A stretch of 64,000 nt of DNA from Streptomyces sp. GS7 (lineage in GTDB: Bacteria; Actinomycetota; Actinomycetes; Streptomycetales; Streptomycetaceae), in the NCBI RefSeq assembly GCF_009834125.1, contig NZ_CP047146.1, positions 3,341,501-3,405,500 of the forward strand, read 5' to 3'. Below, one piece after another: positions 34,228-45,377 of the stretch. Below the pieces are notes generated by a model. That model saw only the letters and a program-made list of their open reading frames with translations, made no database searches and was not told where the DNA came from. Every line of letters begins with the position of its first letter. The first letter of the stretch is position 1. The translations under genes and the position numbers were made by a program.

Positions 34228-37019
34228 GCTTCGCCATCCACGTCAACGACCGGCCCTTCGACGCCGAGCCCCGCCCCGGCCAGTGCCTGCGCACCTACCT
34301 CCGCGACCGCGGCTGGTTCGGGGTGAAGAAGGGCTGCGACGCCGGTGACTGCGGGGCCTGCACCGTCCATGTAGACGGCGAGCCGGTGCACAGCTGCCTC
34401 TACCCGGCGGTACGGGCCGAGGGCCGCCGGGTTACCACCGTCGAGGGCCTGGCCGAGCCGGACGGCGAACTCCACCCTGTACAGCGAAAGTTCCTCGACG
34501 CCCAGGGCTTCCAGTGCGGGTTCTGCACGGCCGGCTTCGTGATGACGACGGCGAAGCTGACCGAGGACCAACTCGGTGACCTTCCCCGGGCGTTGAAGGG
34601 CAACCTCTGCCGCTGCACCGGCTACCGCGCGATCGAGGACGCCATCCGCGGCGCCAAGCACGTCGAGGAACCCCGCCCCGGGCAGTCGGTCGGCCGCAAC
34701 CTGGGCGCCCCGGCCGGGCCGCAGGTGGTCACCGGCACCGCCCGCTACACCTTCGACATCGAGGTCGAGGGGCTGCTCCACATGAAGCTGCTGCGCTCCC
34801 CGCACCCGCACGCGCGGATCGTCTCCATCGACACCGCGGCCGCGCTGCGCGTCCCCGGCGTGCACCTCGTCCTGACCCACCACGACGCCCCCGAGCGACT
34901 GTTCTCCTCGGCCCGGCACGAGCACCCCACCGAGGACCCGGACGACACCCGGGTGCTGGACGACGTGGTCCGGTTCGTCGGGCAGCGGGTGGCCGCCGTG
35001 GTCGCCGACAGCGAGGGCGCCGCCGAGGAGGGCTGCCGCCGCATCGCCGTCGAGTACGAGCAACTGCCGTACGTCCTCGACCCGGAGGAGGCGATGCGCC
35101 CCGGCGCCCCGGTGATCCACGCCAAGGGCCCGGAGACCCGGATCGCCCGCGCCGCGAACAACGTCGTCGGCGAGGTGCACGGTGAGGTCGGCAGCGTCGA
35201 GGAGGGCTTCGCGGACGCCGACCTCGTCTACGAGGACACCTTCCGCACCCAGCGGGTGCAGCACGCCAGCCTGGAGACCCACGGCGCCCTCGCGTACTTC
35301 GAGGAGAAGGAGGACGGCGACGGCGAGCGGATCGTGGTCCGCTCCAGCACCCAGGTCCCGTTCCTGACCCGGCGCGCCCTGTGCGCGCTCTACGACCTGC
35401 CGCAGGACGAGGTCCGGGTGGTCGCGGGCCGGGTCGGCGGCGGCTTCGGCGGCAAGCAGGAGATGCTGACCGAGGACATCGTGGTGCTGGCCGCGATGCG
35501 GCTGCACCGGCCGGTGAAGCTGGAGTTCACCCGCGCCGAGCAGTTCTTCGGCGCCACCACCCGGCACCCGTTCACCATCGGCATCAAGGCCGGCGCGAAG
35601 CGGGACGGCACCCTGACGGCCCTTCAGCTGCGGGTGGTCTCCAACACCGGCGCCTACGGCAACCACGGTCCCGCGGTGATGTTCCACAGTGTCGGCGAGT
35701 CGATGGCCGTCTACCGCGCGCCCCACAAGAAGGTCAACGCCTTCTCCGTCTACACCAATTGCGTCCCGGCCGGCGCGTTCCGCGGCTACGGCCTGGGCCA
35801 GGTCACCTTCGCGGTGGAGTCGGCGATGGACGAGCTGGCCCAGCGCCTGGGCATCGATCCGCTGGTCTTCCGGGAGCGCAACATCATCGGCCCCGGGGAG
35901 CACATGATCAGCCCCGGCGGCGAGGAGGAGGACCTGCACATCGCCAGCTACGGCCTCGACCAGTGCCTCACGGTCGTCCGCGACGCCATCGCCGCCGACC
36001 GCAGCGCCGAGGACGCCCCCGAGGGCTGGCTGGTCGGCCAGGGCACCGCGATGTCGATGATCGCCACCGGCCCGCCCGGCGGCCACTACGCCGACGCCAC
36101 CGTGACGCTCCTGGAGGACGGCACGTACGACATCGCCGTCGGCACCGCGGAGTTCGGCAACGGCACCACCACGGTCCACAAGCAGATCACCGCCGGCGCG
36201 CTGGGCACCACCGTCGACCGGATCGCCATCCGGCAGTCCGACACCGACGTGGTGCGCCACGACACCGGCGCCTTCGGCTCGGCCGGCACGGTGGTGGCCG
36301 GCAAGGCCGTGATGAAGGCGGCCAACGGGCTGGCGGAGCGGATCCTGTCGTTCGCCGCGGAGCACGCCAGGACCCCGCGGAGCCTGTGCCGGCTGCTCGC
36401 GGACGCGGTGGAGTGCGACGGGCGGACGGTCTCGCTCAAGGAACTCCACGAAGCCGCGCGGGAGAAGGAGGTGGAGCTGGCGGCGGCCGGGCACTGGGGC
36501 GGCTCACCCCGCTCGGTGGCCTTCAACGCCCAGTGGTTCCGGATCGCCGTGGACCCCGGCACCGGTGAGATCAGGATCCTGCGCAGCGTCCACTCGGCCG
36601 ACGCCGGCAAGGTCATGAACCCGATGCAGTGCCGCGGCCAGGTCGAGGGCGGTGTGGCGCAGGCGCTCGGCGCGACCCTCTTCGAACAGGTCCTGGTCGA
36701 CGGCGGCGGCAAGGTCCTCACCCCCGCCTTCCGCCGCTACCGGCTGCCCGCCTACGCCGATGTCCCGCGCACCGAGGTGCACTTCACGGAGACCTCGGAC
36801 GCCATCGGCCCGTTGGGCGCCAAGTCGATGAGCGAGAGCCCGTTCAACCCGGTGGCCCCGGCCTTCGGCAACGCGCTGCGGGACGCCACCGGAGTGCGCT
36901 TCACCGAGGTGCCCTTCCTCCGCGACAAGGTGTGGCTGGCCCTGGAGGAGCACCGCGCCGCCGGCGGAGAAGAGGGCCGGCCGGCGCGGCAGCACCCCTC
37001 GCGCGAGGGGTCGGTGTGA
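34224..37019 (+). CDS. Fused [2Fe-2S]/molybdopterin hydroxylase subunit (xanthine dehydrogenase type)
   Basis: This 931-residue protein fuses what are often two subunits. Residues 1-150 hold both [2Fe-2S] clusters (GCDAGDCGACTVH plus HSC; QCGFCTAGF and NLCRCTGY). The rest is the molybdenum cofactor domain, with VGGGFGGKQE and GAFRGYG, and the catalytic Glu in SMSESPFNP near the end. It hydroxylates a heterocycle such as hypoxanthine or xanthine, or an aldehyde. Linkage to PucR favours purines. No XdhC maturation gene is beside it. Confidence 0.92.
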   Translation: MSFAIHVNDRPFDAEPRPGQCLRTYLRDRGWFGVKKGCDAGDCGACTVHVDGEPVHSCLYPAVRAEGRRVTTVEGLAEPDGELHPVQRKFLDAQGFQCGFCTAGFVMTTAKLTEDQLGDLPRALKGNLCRCTGYRAIEDAIRGAKHVEEPRPGQSVGRNLGAPAGPQVVTGTARYTFDIEVEGLLHMKLLRSPHPHARIVSIDTAAALRVPGVHLVLTHHDAPERLFSSARHEHPTEDPDDTRVLDDVVRFVGQRVAAVVADSEGAAEEGCRRIAVEYEQLPYVLDPEEAMRPGAPVIHAKGPETRIARAANNVVGEVHGEVGSVEEGFADADLVYEDTFRTQRVQHASLETHGALAYFEEKEDGDGERIVVRSSTQVPFLTRRALCALYDLPQDEVRVVAGRVGGGFGGKQEMLTEDIVVLAAMRLHRPVKLEFTRAEQFFGATTRHPFTIGIKAGAKRDGTLTALQLRVVSNTGAYGNHGPAVMFHSVGESMAVYRAPHKKVNAFSVYTNCVPAGAFRGYGLGQVTFAVESAMDELAQRLGIDPLVFRERNIIGPGEHMISPGGEEEDLHIASYGLDQCLTVVRDAIAADRSAEDAPEGWLVGQGTAMSMIATGPPGGHYADATVTLLEDGTYDIAVGTAEFGNGTTTVHKQITAGALGTTVDRIAIRQSDTDVVRHDTGAFGSAGTVVAGKAVMKAANGLAERILSFAAEHARTPRSLCRLLADAVECDGRTVSLKELHEAAREKEVELAAAGHWGGSPRSVAFNAQWFRIAVDPGTGEIRILRSVHSADAGKVMNPMQCRGQVEGGVAQALGATLFEQVLVDGGGKVLTPAFRRYRLPAYADVPRTEVHFTETSDAIGPLGAKSMSESPFNPVAPAFGNALRDATGVRFTEVPFLRDKVWLALEEHRAAGGEEGRPARQHPSREGSV

Positions 37020-37211
37020 GCAGCGGATGACCAGGGGCGGTGTGCTCGGAGGCCGCATCGGGGAAGCCTCCGACATGCTGCCCTCTTGTCCGCTTTCCTC
37101 TCACTTACGCAAGGGAAACATACACCTGAGGATGGCATGTGTGATTGATTCACGGGACGATGGGGCATCACAGCAGGCAGCCACCCCGCGGACCGTCTCA
37201 AGGGGACCAGA
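37020..37211. other. Intergenic region before sulfite-oxidase-fold gene
   Basis: A 192-nt gap containing AT-richer sequence (37080-37150) likely to hold a promoter for the following gene. The short open frames here lack coding composition. Confidence 0.4.
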
Positions 37212-37730
37212 ATGAGCCGACTCAGCCCGCCGCCCCGCCCCGCCGCCGCACCCCTGCACGTCCCCGACGCTCCCCGGAGCTTCCTGATCAGCGGTCAGCT
37301 CCGCCGGCCGCTGGCCCTGACCGTCGCCGACCTGCGGGAGCGCTGGCCGCAGCGGCACGCCGCGGTGGTCTTCGACTGCGCCACGAACGGGCCGCAGCAC
37401 CACACCTTCGACGGGCCGCTGCTGCGGGACGTCATGGACGACGCGGGGCCTGCCTTCGACGCCCGGCGCCGCAAGGACCGCTCCCGCTACCTGCTGACCG
37501 TCACCGGCGGGGACGGGCACCACACGGTGCTGTCCTGGGCCGAGATCGACGCCGACTTCGGCGACGCGCCGATCCTGCTGGCCACGGCCCTGGACGGCCG
37601 GCCGCTGGACGCGGCGGGCAGCCAGCTGGTGGTGCCGTCCGACCGCTGCGGGGCGCGCTACATCAGCGCGATCACCGGCATCTGGTGCGGGCCCTGCCCC
37701 GCGTCCCCGGAGCCGCTGCCATGGGCTTAG
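37212..37730 (+). CDS. Molybdopterin-dependent oxidoreductase (sulfite-oxidase fold), short form
   Basis: The 172-residue protein matches the oxidoreductase molybdopterin-binding domain (FLISGQLRRPLALTVADLRE; FDCATNG; FDGPLLRDVMDDAG; LVVPSDRCGARYISAITG). The conserved Cys that ligates molybdenum in sulfite oxidases may be Cys59 (VVFDCATNG). It is much shorter than full enzymes and has no export signal, as in small homologues of unknown substrate. Its position in the molybdenum island supports cofactor binding. Confidence 0.82.
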   Translation: MSRLSPPPRPAAAPLHVPDAPRSFLISGQLRRPLALTVADLRERWPQRHAAVVFDCATNGPQHHTFDGPLLRDVMDDAGPAFDARRRKDRSRYLLTVTGGDGHHTVLSWAEIDADFGDAPILLATALDGRPLDAAGSQLVVPSDRCGARYISAITGIWCGPCPASPEPLPWA

Positions 37731-37772
37731 GGCCTGGCCCGGTCGGACAGGTCCTGAGGACCGCCCGGCGGT

Positions 37773-38201
37773 TCAGCCCCGGCCGTCGGCGGCGAGCGCG
37801 ATCTCGGTGGACTTGATCAGCGCGGTGACCTCGGCGCCGGCTGCCAGCTTCAGGTCCTCGACAGCGTCCCTGGTGATCGCCGCCGTCAGCTCGCCGCCCG
37901 CGACCGCGACCTTGACCCCCGCCATGGCGCCGCCGGTGGCCACGTCGACGACGGTGCCCGGGAGCTGGTTGCGGATGCTCACCCCGACGACCGGGCCGGT
38001 GGACAGGGCGACCTCGGTGGATTTGATGAGGGTGCGGACCGCCGAACCGGCCGTGATGCCGAGGTCCTTCACCGCCTCCAGTGTGATGGCGGCGGTGATT
38101 TCCTGGCCGCCCGCAAGACGCACTTTGACGGTCGCCATGACTTCCCCGGGGGTGACGGAGAGGACGGTGCCGGGGATCTGGTTACGGATGCTCAGGCTCA
38201 T
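37773..38201 (-). CDS. Double-Mop molbindin (molybdate-binding protein)
   Basis: The 142-residue protein consists of two tandem Mop/TOBE domains (SIRNQIPGTVLSVTPG...LIKSTEVAL and SIRNQLPGTVVDVATG...LIKSTEIAL), separated by a four-residue linker, without any DNA-binding part. Such molbindins store molybdate and buffer its level in the cytoplasm. The start is ATG 38201. It is divergent from the second HTH-Mop gene, sharing the AT-rich promoter region 38202-38458. Confidence 0.9.
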   Translation of the reverse strand: MSLSIRNQIPGTVLSVTPGEVMATVKVRLAGGQEITAAITLEAVKDLGITAGSAVRTLIKSTEVALSTGPVVGVSIRNQLPGTVVDVATGGAMAGVKVAVAGGELTAAITRDAVEDLKLAAGAEVTALIKSTEIALAADGRG

Positions 38202-38458
38202 GGGAAATGCCTCATCGCGAAGGGAAATGTCAGGAAATGTCATGCTGTCTCTTCGCTACTTTAGCCGGGCAGCCGCACGGATTCCTTTTGGCATTCGGCC
38301 TTCGCCATAGGGGCCGATAGGGCCCGCGGCGCTCGGTATTCGGGACCTCCGGCCGCCCCGGCGGGCCATTGGCCCATCCTCCAATAAGGGTGGCATCTGC
38401 TATATAGCTTCGCCTTAAGAATTGTAAATGCGAGCCAATATCTCATATCTTGTGGCAC
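38202..38458. promoter_or_regulatory. AT-rich divergent promoter region of molybdate genes
   Basis: The 257-nt gap between the double-Mop gene and HTH-Mop copy 2 is much more AT-rich than its surroundings, with TATATAGC and AATATCTCATATCTTG at 38400-38452. It should hold both promoters. No exact palindrome with ModE-like spacing was found by eye. Confidence 0.5.
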
Positions 38459-38854
38459 ATGCAGTCCTACACAATCGGCCAGGCGGCGCGTCTGCTGGGC
38501 GTCAGCCCGGACACCGCCCGCCGCTGGGCGGACGCCGGGAAGGTGGCCACCCACCGCGACGAGAGCGGTCGCCGCCTCATCGACGGCCGGGATCTCGCCG
38601 CCTTCTCCATCGAGGTCGGCCAGACCGCGAGCGGTGAGGAGGACGCCTCCTACACCTCCGCGCGCAACGCCTTCCCCGGCATCGTCACCGCCGTCAAGCT
38701 CGGCGACGTCGCCGCCCAGGTCGAGATCCAGGCCGGTCCGCACCGCCTGGTGTCCCTGCTGACCCGCGAGGCGGTGGAGGAGCTCGGCCTGGAGGTGGGG
38801 ATGCAGGCCACCGCCCGGGTGAAATCCACCAGCGTGCACATCGACCGCACCTGA
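38459..38854 (+). CDS. HTH-Mop (molbindin) regulator, copy 2
   Basis: The 131-residue paralogue of the 31227 gene, with [22 protein letters not shown] as helix-turn-helix and a single Mop domain ending [16 protein letters not shown] 38459 is chosen; a TTG at 38450 would add three residues. It lies directly upstream of modA and ModBC and is the likely local molybdate-responsive regulator of that transport operon. Confidence 0.88.
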   Translation: MQSYTIGQAARLLGVSPDTARRWADAGKVATHRDESGRRLIDGRDLAAFSIEVGQTASGEEDASYTSARNAFPGIVTAVKLGDVAAQVEIQAGPHRLVSLLTREAVEELGLEVGMQATARVKSTSVHIDRT

Positions 38855-39018
38855 GCCGCCACCCACCCCCCCCGCGGCACCACCGGCCGGTCCATCCCCC
38901 GTCGTTCCCCACGACGGGACCGGCCACCCGCACCAGCGGCGTCGCCCGTCCACGGCGCGGCTATGTCCCCAACCGCTGGGGCGACTTCGTCGCCCCGCGT
39001 CCAAAGGAGTCCCGCACC

Positions 39019-39816
39019 ATGTCCCACCTCTTCACCGCCCGCCGCGCCGCCGCCGCGATCGTCACCGCCGCCCTCGTCGTCCCGCTCGCCGCCTGCGGCG
39101 GCAGCAGCGGCAAGAAGGACGGCGGCAGCGCCTCCGGGGGCAGCACCGCCAAGACGGACCTCACGGTGCTCGCCGCCGCCTCGCTGACCGACGTCTTCAA
39201 GAAGGCCGGCGCGGTCTACGAGAAGGAGCACCCGGGCGTCAAGCTCAACTTCTCCTTCGCCGGCTCCCAGGAGCTGGCCGCCCAGGTCAAGCAGGGCGCC
39301 CCCGCCGACGCCCTGGTCACCGCCGACACCAAGACCATGGACGGGCTCCGGGCGGACGCCGGCACGCCCACCGTCATCGCCAAGAACCGCCTGGTCATCG
39401 CGACCGGTCCGGGCAACCCGAAGAAGGTCGGCAGCCTCAAGGACCTCGCCGACAGCAAGCTGAAGGTCGTGCTGGCCGCCCCCGAGGTGCCGGTCGGCCG
39501 CTACAGCAAGAAGGTGCTCGACGCCCAGGAGCTGACCGTCAAGCCGGTCTCGCAGGAGCCCAACGTCCGCGCCGTCCTCAGCAAGGTCGAACTCGGTGAG
39601 GCGGACGCCGGCATCGTCTACAAGACGGACGCCGCCACCGCCCCGAAGAAGGTCGACGCGATCGACATCCCCGACGCGCAGAACGCCGTCGCCTCCTACC
39701 CGGCCGCGACCCTGAAGACCTCCAAGCACGCGGACGCGGCAGCCGCGTTCGTGAAGTGGCTGAGCACGCCGGAGGCGCAGCAGCTGCTCCAGCAGGCGGG
39801 CTTCCAGAAGCCGTAG
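39019..39816 (+). CDS. modA: Molybdate ABC transporter substrate-binding lipoprotein
   Basis: The 265-residue protein has a lipoprotein signal ([12 protein letters not shown], lipidated Cys26) and a periplasmic-binding fold with the ModA segments [26 protein letters not shown] and [13 protein letters not shown]. It captures molybdate or tungstate outside the membrane and delivers it to the ModBC protein encoded next. ATG follows AAGGAG. A strong hairpin separates it from modBC. Confidence 0.93.
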   Translation: MSHLFTARRAAAAIVTAALVVPLAACGGSSGKKDGGSASGGSTAKTDLTVLAAASLTDVFKKAGAVYEKEHPGVKLNFSFAGSQELAAQVKQGAPADALVTADTKTMDGLRADAGTPTVIAKNRLVIATGPGNPKKVGSLKDLADSKLKVVLAAPEVPVGRYSKKVLDAQELTVKPVSQEPNVRAVLSKVELGEADAGIVYKTDAATAPKKVDAIDIPDAQNAVASYPAATLKTSKHADAAAAFVKWLSTPEAQQLLQQAGFQKP

Positions 39817-39825
39817 CCGCCGCGG

Positions 39826-39870
39826 GCGTACGGGACGGTCCGGCTCGGGGGAGCGGACCGCCCCGTACGC
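39826..39870 (+). terminator. Intercistronic hairpin between modA and modBC
   Basis: GCGTACGGG (39826-39834) and GGTCCG (39837-39842) pair with CGGACC (39854-39859) and CCCGTACGC (39862-39870), a 15-bp stem with one 2-nt internal mismatch and an 11-nt loop. Being inside the operon, it may partly terminate or protect the modA message so that binding protein is made in excess. Confidence 0.65.
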
Positions 39871-39909
39871 TCCCGCCGTCCGCCGGCCGCACCGATCCCG
39901 GGAACCCCG

Positions 39910-41902
<1,993 letters not shown>

Positions 41903-41904
<2 letters not shown>

Positions 41905-41940
41905 CGGCGGAGCCGGCCGGATCATTCCGGCTCCGCCGTC
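41903..41940. terminator. Strong bidirectional terminator
   Basis: GACGGCGGAGCCGG (41903-41916) is fully complementary to CCGGCTCCGCCGTC (41927-41940), a perfect 14-bp stem with a 10-nt loop, beginning within the ModBC stop codon and lying before the convergent SulP gene end. Confidence 0.85.
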
Positions 41941-41980
41941 GCATTCCGTGACGCGCTGCCGCGCGCCGGGGCGCACCGGG

Positions 41981-43435
41981 TCAGGAGACCGGCTCGACCG
42001 CCCGGCGGCGGCTCCGGCGGTGCTGCTCGGCCCAGTTCGCCAGCGCGGCCTCGCAGGCGTGGTCGAGATGGCGCAGACCGCTCACGTCCAGTTCCACGTC
42101 CCGGTCGGCGGGCAGCGCCTCCAACTGGTCCAGCAGCCTGGGCAGCCGCAGGAAGGTGGCGTTGCCGACGGCCCGCACCCGGACGGGCCCGGCGGACTCC
42201 GGTGTGTGGACCTCCAGTTGGACCTGCGAGGTCTCCCAGGCGGTCTTGGCGACGGCCAGCAGCAGCCCGATCAGCACGCCCTCGAACATGTTCACCGTCA
42301 CGATGGCGACCGCGGTCACGCACAGCACCACCACCTCACCGCGGTGCTCCCGCCACAGCGGACGCAGCTCGCGCAGCGGGAGCAACTTCCAGCCCGCGTG
42401 CACCAGGACACCGGCCAGCGCGGCGACCGGCACCACACCCAGCGCGGCCGGGAACGCCGCCGCGAACAGCAGCAGCCACACCCCGTGCAGCACCCGCGAC
42501 GCCCTGGTCCTGGCCCCCGCCTGGACGTTGGCGGCACTGCGGACGATCACCGCCGTCATCGGCAGCGCGCCCAGGATCCCGCACACCGTGTTCCCGGCCC
42601 CCTGGGCCATCAGCTCCTTGTCGTAGTCGGTACGGGGCCCGTCGTGCAGCCGGTCCACGGCCGCCGCGCTGAACAGCGACTCCGCCGACGCGATCAGCGC
42701 GAAGGCGAGCACCGTGCCCAGTACGCCGACATCGGCCAGCCGGCCGATGTCCGCCAGGCCGGGCGGCTGGATCGCGTCCAGCAGACCGCTGACCCGCACC
42801 CGGGCGACGGGCAGATCCAGCGCCCAGACCGCCGTCGTGGCCAGCGCGACCGCGGCCAGCGGCGCCGGCAGCACCCGTGCCCCGCGCCGCCAGCGCGGCC
42901 ACAGCACCAGCACGGCGATGGTCCCGGCGCCGATCGCGAGCGCGGACAGCGCGGTGCCGGACCCGACGGTGTCGCCGATCAGCCGCGGCAGCGACCCGAT
43001 GTTGGCGAGGCCGCCGCCCGGCGCCCTGGCGTCCGCGAGCGCGTAGAGCTGCCCGGCGATCAGGACCAGTCCGATGCCGGCCAGCATGCCCTGGACGACG
43101 GCGACCGAGATCGCCCGGAACCAGCGCCCCAACCCGAGCGCACCCATGGCCAGTTGGAGCACACCGGCGGCCAGTACGAGGGCTCCCAGCGCGCCGAGGC
43201 CGTACTCCTTGACCGCTTCGAAGACCAGCACCGTCAGCCCGGCGGCCGGGCCGCTGACCTGAAGGCTGCTGCCGGGGAGCAGACCGGTGAGCAGCCCGCC
43301 GACGACGCCGGTGATCAGCCCCAGCTCCGCCGGTACGCCGGACGCCACGGCCACCCCCACGCACAGTGGGACGGCGACGAGAAAGACAACGAGGGAGGCG
43401 GTGAAGTCCGCCCGGAGGAACGGGAATCGCTGCAT
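41981..43435 (-). CDS. SulP-family anion transporter
   Basis: The 484-residue membrane protein begins FLRADFTASLVVFLVAVPLC and contains the SulP signature region (LPGSSLQVSGPAAGLTVLVF), about ten to twelve membrane helices and a C-terminal STAS-like domain (ELDVSGLRHLDHACEAAL). The start is ATG 43435. SulP proteins move sulfate, bicarbonate or other anions. The carbonic anhydrase gene 17 nt upstream on the same strand strongly suggests bicarbonate transport. Confidence 0.92.
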   Translation of the reverse strand: MQRFPFLRADFTASLVVFLVAVPLCVGVAVASGVPAELGLITGVVGGLLTGLLPGSSLQVSGPAAGLTVLVFEAVKEYGLGALGALVLAAGVLQLAMGALGLGRWFRAISVAVVQGMLAGIGLVLIAGQLYALADARAPGGGLANIGSLPRLIGDTVGSGTALSALAIGAGTIAVLVLWPRWRRGARVLPAPLAAVALATTAVWALDLPVARVRVSGLLDAIQPPGLADIGRLADVGVLGTVLAFALIASAESLFSAAAVDRLHDGPRTDYDKELMAQGAGNTVCGILGALPMTAVIVRSAANVQAGARTRASRVLHGVWLLLFAAAFPAALGVVPVAALAGVLVHAGWKLLPLRELRPLWREHRGEVVVLCVTAVAIVTVNMFEGVLIGLLLAVAKTAWETSQVQLEVHTPESAGPVRVRAVGNATFLRLPRLLDQLEALPADRDVELDVSGLRHLDHACEAALANWAEQHRRSRRRAVEPVS

Positions 43436-43452
43436 GACGCGCCCACCCGCCT

Positions 43453-44055
43453 TCACAGCGGGAGGAACGCGTCGGTGGCCGGCTGATGGGCGGACACCGA
43501 ACCGGTGTGCACCTCGTAGAACCAGCCGTGCAGCCGCACCTCGCCGGCGTCCAGCCGCTCCCGTACGCAGGGGTAGCCGCGCAGCCGCGCCACCTGCTGG
43601 GTCACATGCCGCTGCACGGCCGCGGCGGCGGCCGGTTCGCCGTCGGCCGGCAGGTCGTCGGACAACTGGAGCGCCAGCCAGTCCCGTACGGCGGGCGCAC
43701 CGGTCAGATCCTCGCGGCGGGCCTTGGCGCCGACCGCGCCGCAGTGCGAGTGGCCGCAGACGACGATGTCGGCCACGCGCAGCACCCGCATCGCGTATTC
43801 GATGGTGGCGGCCTCCGAACTGGCCGCCATCCCTTCCTGGTAGACGGGCACGGCGTTGCCGGCCGTGCGGAGTTCGAAGAGTTCGCCGGGTCGGGCCCCG
43901 GTGATCAGGGACGGTATGACCCGGGAGTCGGAGCAGGTGATGAACAGGGCGAGGGGGGACTGGCCGTTGGCGAGCCGGCCGAAGGTCTCCCTTTCCTCCC
44001 TGCGGTCGGCGATACGGGCCGTCAGGCCCCGGGCATGCTGGATGAAGGTCTCCAC
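43453..44055 (-). CDS. Beta-class carbonic anhydrase
   Basis: The 200-residue enzyme has all beta-CA zinc residues: Cys41 and the Asp43-Arg45 dyad (TCSDSRV), His102 and Cys105 (GHSHCGA). It interconverts CO2 and bicarbonate. GTG start lies downstream of CAGGAG. It is co-oriented and nearly contiguous with the SulP gene, so the pair should act in bicarbonate uptake or pH balance. Confidence 0.93.
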   Translation of the reverse strand: METFIQHARGLTARIADRREERETFGRLANGQSPLALFITCSDSRVIPSLITGARPGELFELRTAGNAVPVYQEGMAASSEAATIEYAMRVLRVADIVVCGHSHCGAVGAKARREDLTGAPAVRDWLALQLSDDLPADGEPAAAAAVQRHVTQQVARLRGYPCVRERLDAGEVRLHGWFYEVHTGSVSAHQPATDAFLPL

Positions 44056-44157
44056 GAGGAGGTCTCCTGCTGATGAGTGATGCCACCGTGGGGATGGCGG
44101 GAACGTGCGGCGCGAGGTGGTGGAGCCCGGCGGCGAGACCGGCCACCACGGCCGCCC

Positions 44158-44574
44158 TCAGCAGCGGAAGACGCAGTGCAGAAGCGGGAGTCGGTCCGGT
44201 CTCGATGCCGCGGCGGTGGTGAGGCCGGAGGGCTGAGGGGCCGCGGCGGCGGGGGCGCTCGCCGCATCGGCGCCGTGACCGGGCCGCGTACGGCGGGTCG
44301 GCGCCGCGTCCGCCGAGGACGACGCGGGGCGCCGCGGTCCGCCGTGCCCGGTCTCGCGCTGGGGGTGCTTCTCCTCTTCGGAACCGGCTGTGGCGGATGG
44401 TGCGTTACCCGCGGACTTGAGCGCGGAGCCGGCGGGAAGTGCGGGCCTGGCCGTGCACGGGGAGGTCGCCGCGCCCAACAGGAAGGCCAGGACGACAGCG
44501 AGGGCGGTCAGCGGCAAGCGGAGCCGGGCCGGCAGGCGGGATGTCCCCGCCGCTCCGGTGTCCGTCCGCCGCAT
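44158..44574 (-). CDS. Hypothetical secreted or anchored small protein
   Basis: The 138-residue protein has an N-terminal membrane/signal segment (LPLTALAVVLAFLLGAA), a long low-complexity Ala/Pro/Ser/Arg-rich middle and a hydrophobic Cys-containing end, LPLLHCVFRC. No domain is recognised. The region upstream (44575-44650) is a plausible promoter. Confidence 0.55.
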   Translation of the reverse strand: MRRTDTGAAGTSRLPARLRLPLTALAVVLAFLLGAATSPCTARPALPAGSALKSAGNAPSATAGSEEEKHPQRETGHGGPRRPASSSADAAPTRRTRPGHGADAASAPAAAAPQPSGLTTAAASRPDRLPLLHCVFRC

Positions 44575-44649
44575 CGCTCTCCGCCTACTCGCCGCTCGCC
44601 ACCGGCTACTCGTCTGTCGTTCGTCACTCGTCGGGTGAGGGCCGGCCGT

Positions 44650-44871
44650 TCACCGTGCCTCGGCCGGGCGGTCGCCCGCTCCCTCACAGTGCGGCATCCA
44701 GGTTTCCAGTGGGATAACAGGAAATGACACCATGTTGCGGAGATTCCCTGATTTATGCGTGCCGTCGCCGTCTCCCGCCCCGCTGAGCACCTGGGAGACC
44801 GCCGGGACGGCCAGGATCCGCCGCTGGGCCGGGATCCGCCCCGCGGCCGGGTCGAGGGTCCGGGTGCTCAT
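44650..44871 (-). CDS. Short coupled ORF at end of peptide operon
   Basis: The 73-residue frame starts with an ATG overlapping the upstream stop (ATGA), which supports translation. The first 30 codons have normal Streptomyces usage, but the second half (KSGNLRNMVSFPVIPLETW) uses AT-rich codons unlike its neighbours and overlaps a probable promoter. It may be a small accessory peptide or the truncated 5' end of a lost gene. No family recognised. Confidence 0.4.
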   Translation of the reverse strand: MSTRTLDPAAGRIPAQRRILAVPAVSQVLSGAGDGDGTHKSGNLRNMVSFPVIPLETWMPHCEGAGDRPAEAR

Positions 44872-45377
44872 GCGGCGGGCGGCTCCAGGGCTGCGATGTC
44901 CGCCAGGGACAGCCCCATGTGCCGGTGGAGGAAGCGGACGATCGTCCAGTGCGGCAGCGCGTCCTGGTCGAACGGCCCGAACTCCCGGCAGTACAAGGGA
45001 ATCCAGCGCAGCGCCTCGTCCAGCACCTGCTCACGGCCGGGGGCTTCGTGGTAGTCCTCGTAGGCGATGCTCCGGTGCTCGATGAGGAACCGGCCCGGGA
45101 GCCGCTCCTCGCACAGCGCCCGGTATTCGCGGGTCTGGAGAATGAGGTAGTGCCAGATTTCGTCGATGTCCTGCTCGACGGGGAGGAAGAGCCCGCTGAG
45201 CCGGTCGCGGTGCCGGGAGACGAGAAAGAGGTAGCGCAGGCATTCCAGCACCTGGCGCTCCACGAAATCCCGTGGTGCGTCGGTCTTTTCGGCGAAGTGA
45301 TCCACGACTTCGCGGTACATCTCCGCACCGAGCAGGTCCGTCAGCTGGTCGGTGGATGTCGGCGGGGTGCCGGTCAT
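44868..45377 (-). CDS. GRDP-like (glycine-rich-domain-protein-like) protein
   Basis: The 169-residue protein has the recognisable DEIWHYLILQTREY plus RALCEERLPGRFLIEH region (72-101), matching the D-x-x-WH-x-h-L-x-x-T-x-x-Y pattern of GRDP-like proteins. The function of that family is unknown; conserved His and Cys suggest a metal or redox site. ATG overlaps the PaaK-like stop (ATGA), so the two are made together. It follows a Cys-repeat peptide gene in the same operon. Confidence 0.8.
   Translation of the reverse strand: MTGTPPTSTDQLTDLLGAEMYREVVDHFAEKTDAPRDFVERQVLECLRYLFLVSRHRDRLSGLFLPVEQDIDEIWHYLILQTREYRALCEERLPGRFLIEHRSIAYEDYHEAPGREQVLDEALRWIPLYCREFGPFDQDALPHWTIVRFLHRHMGLSLADIAALEPPAA

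Noticed and set aside
33933..36494. Long - strand open frame opposite the xanthine-dehydrogenase-type gene
   Set aside because: Shadow of a gene with clear iron-sulfur and molybdopterin motifs.
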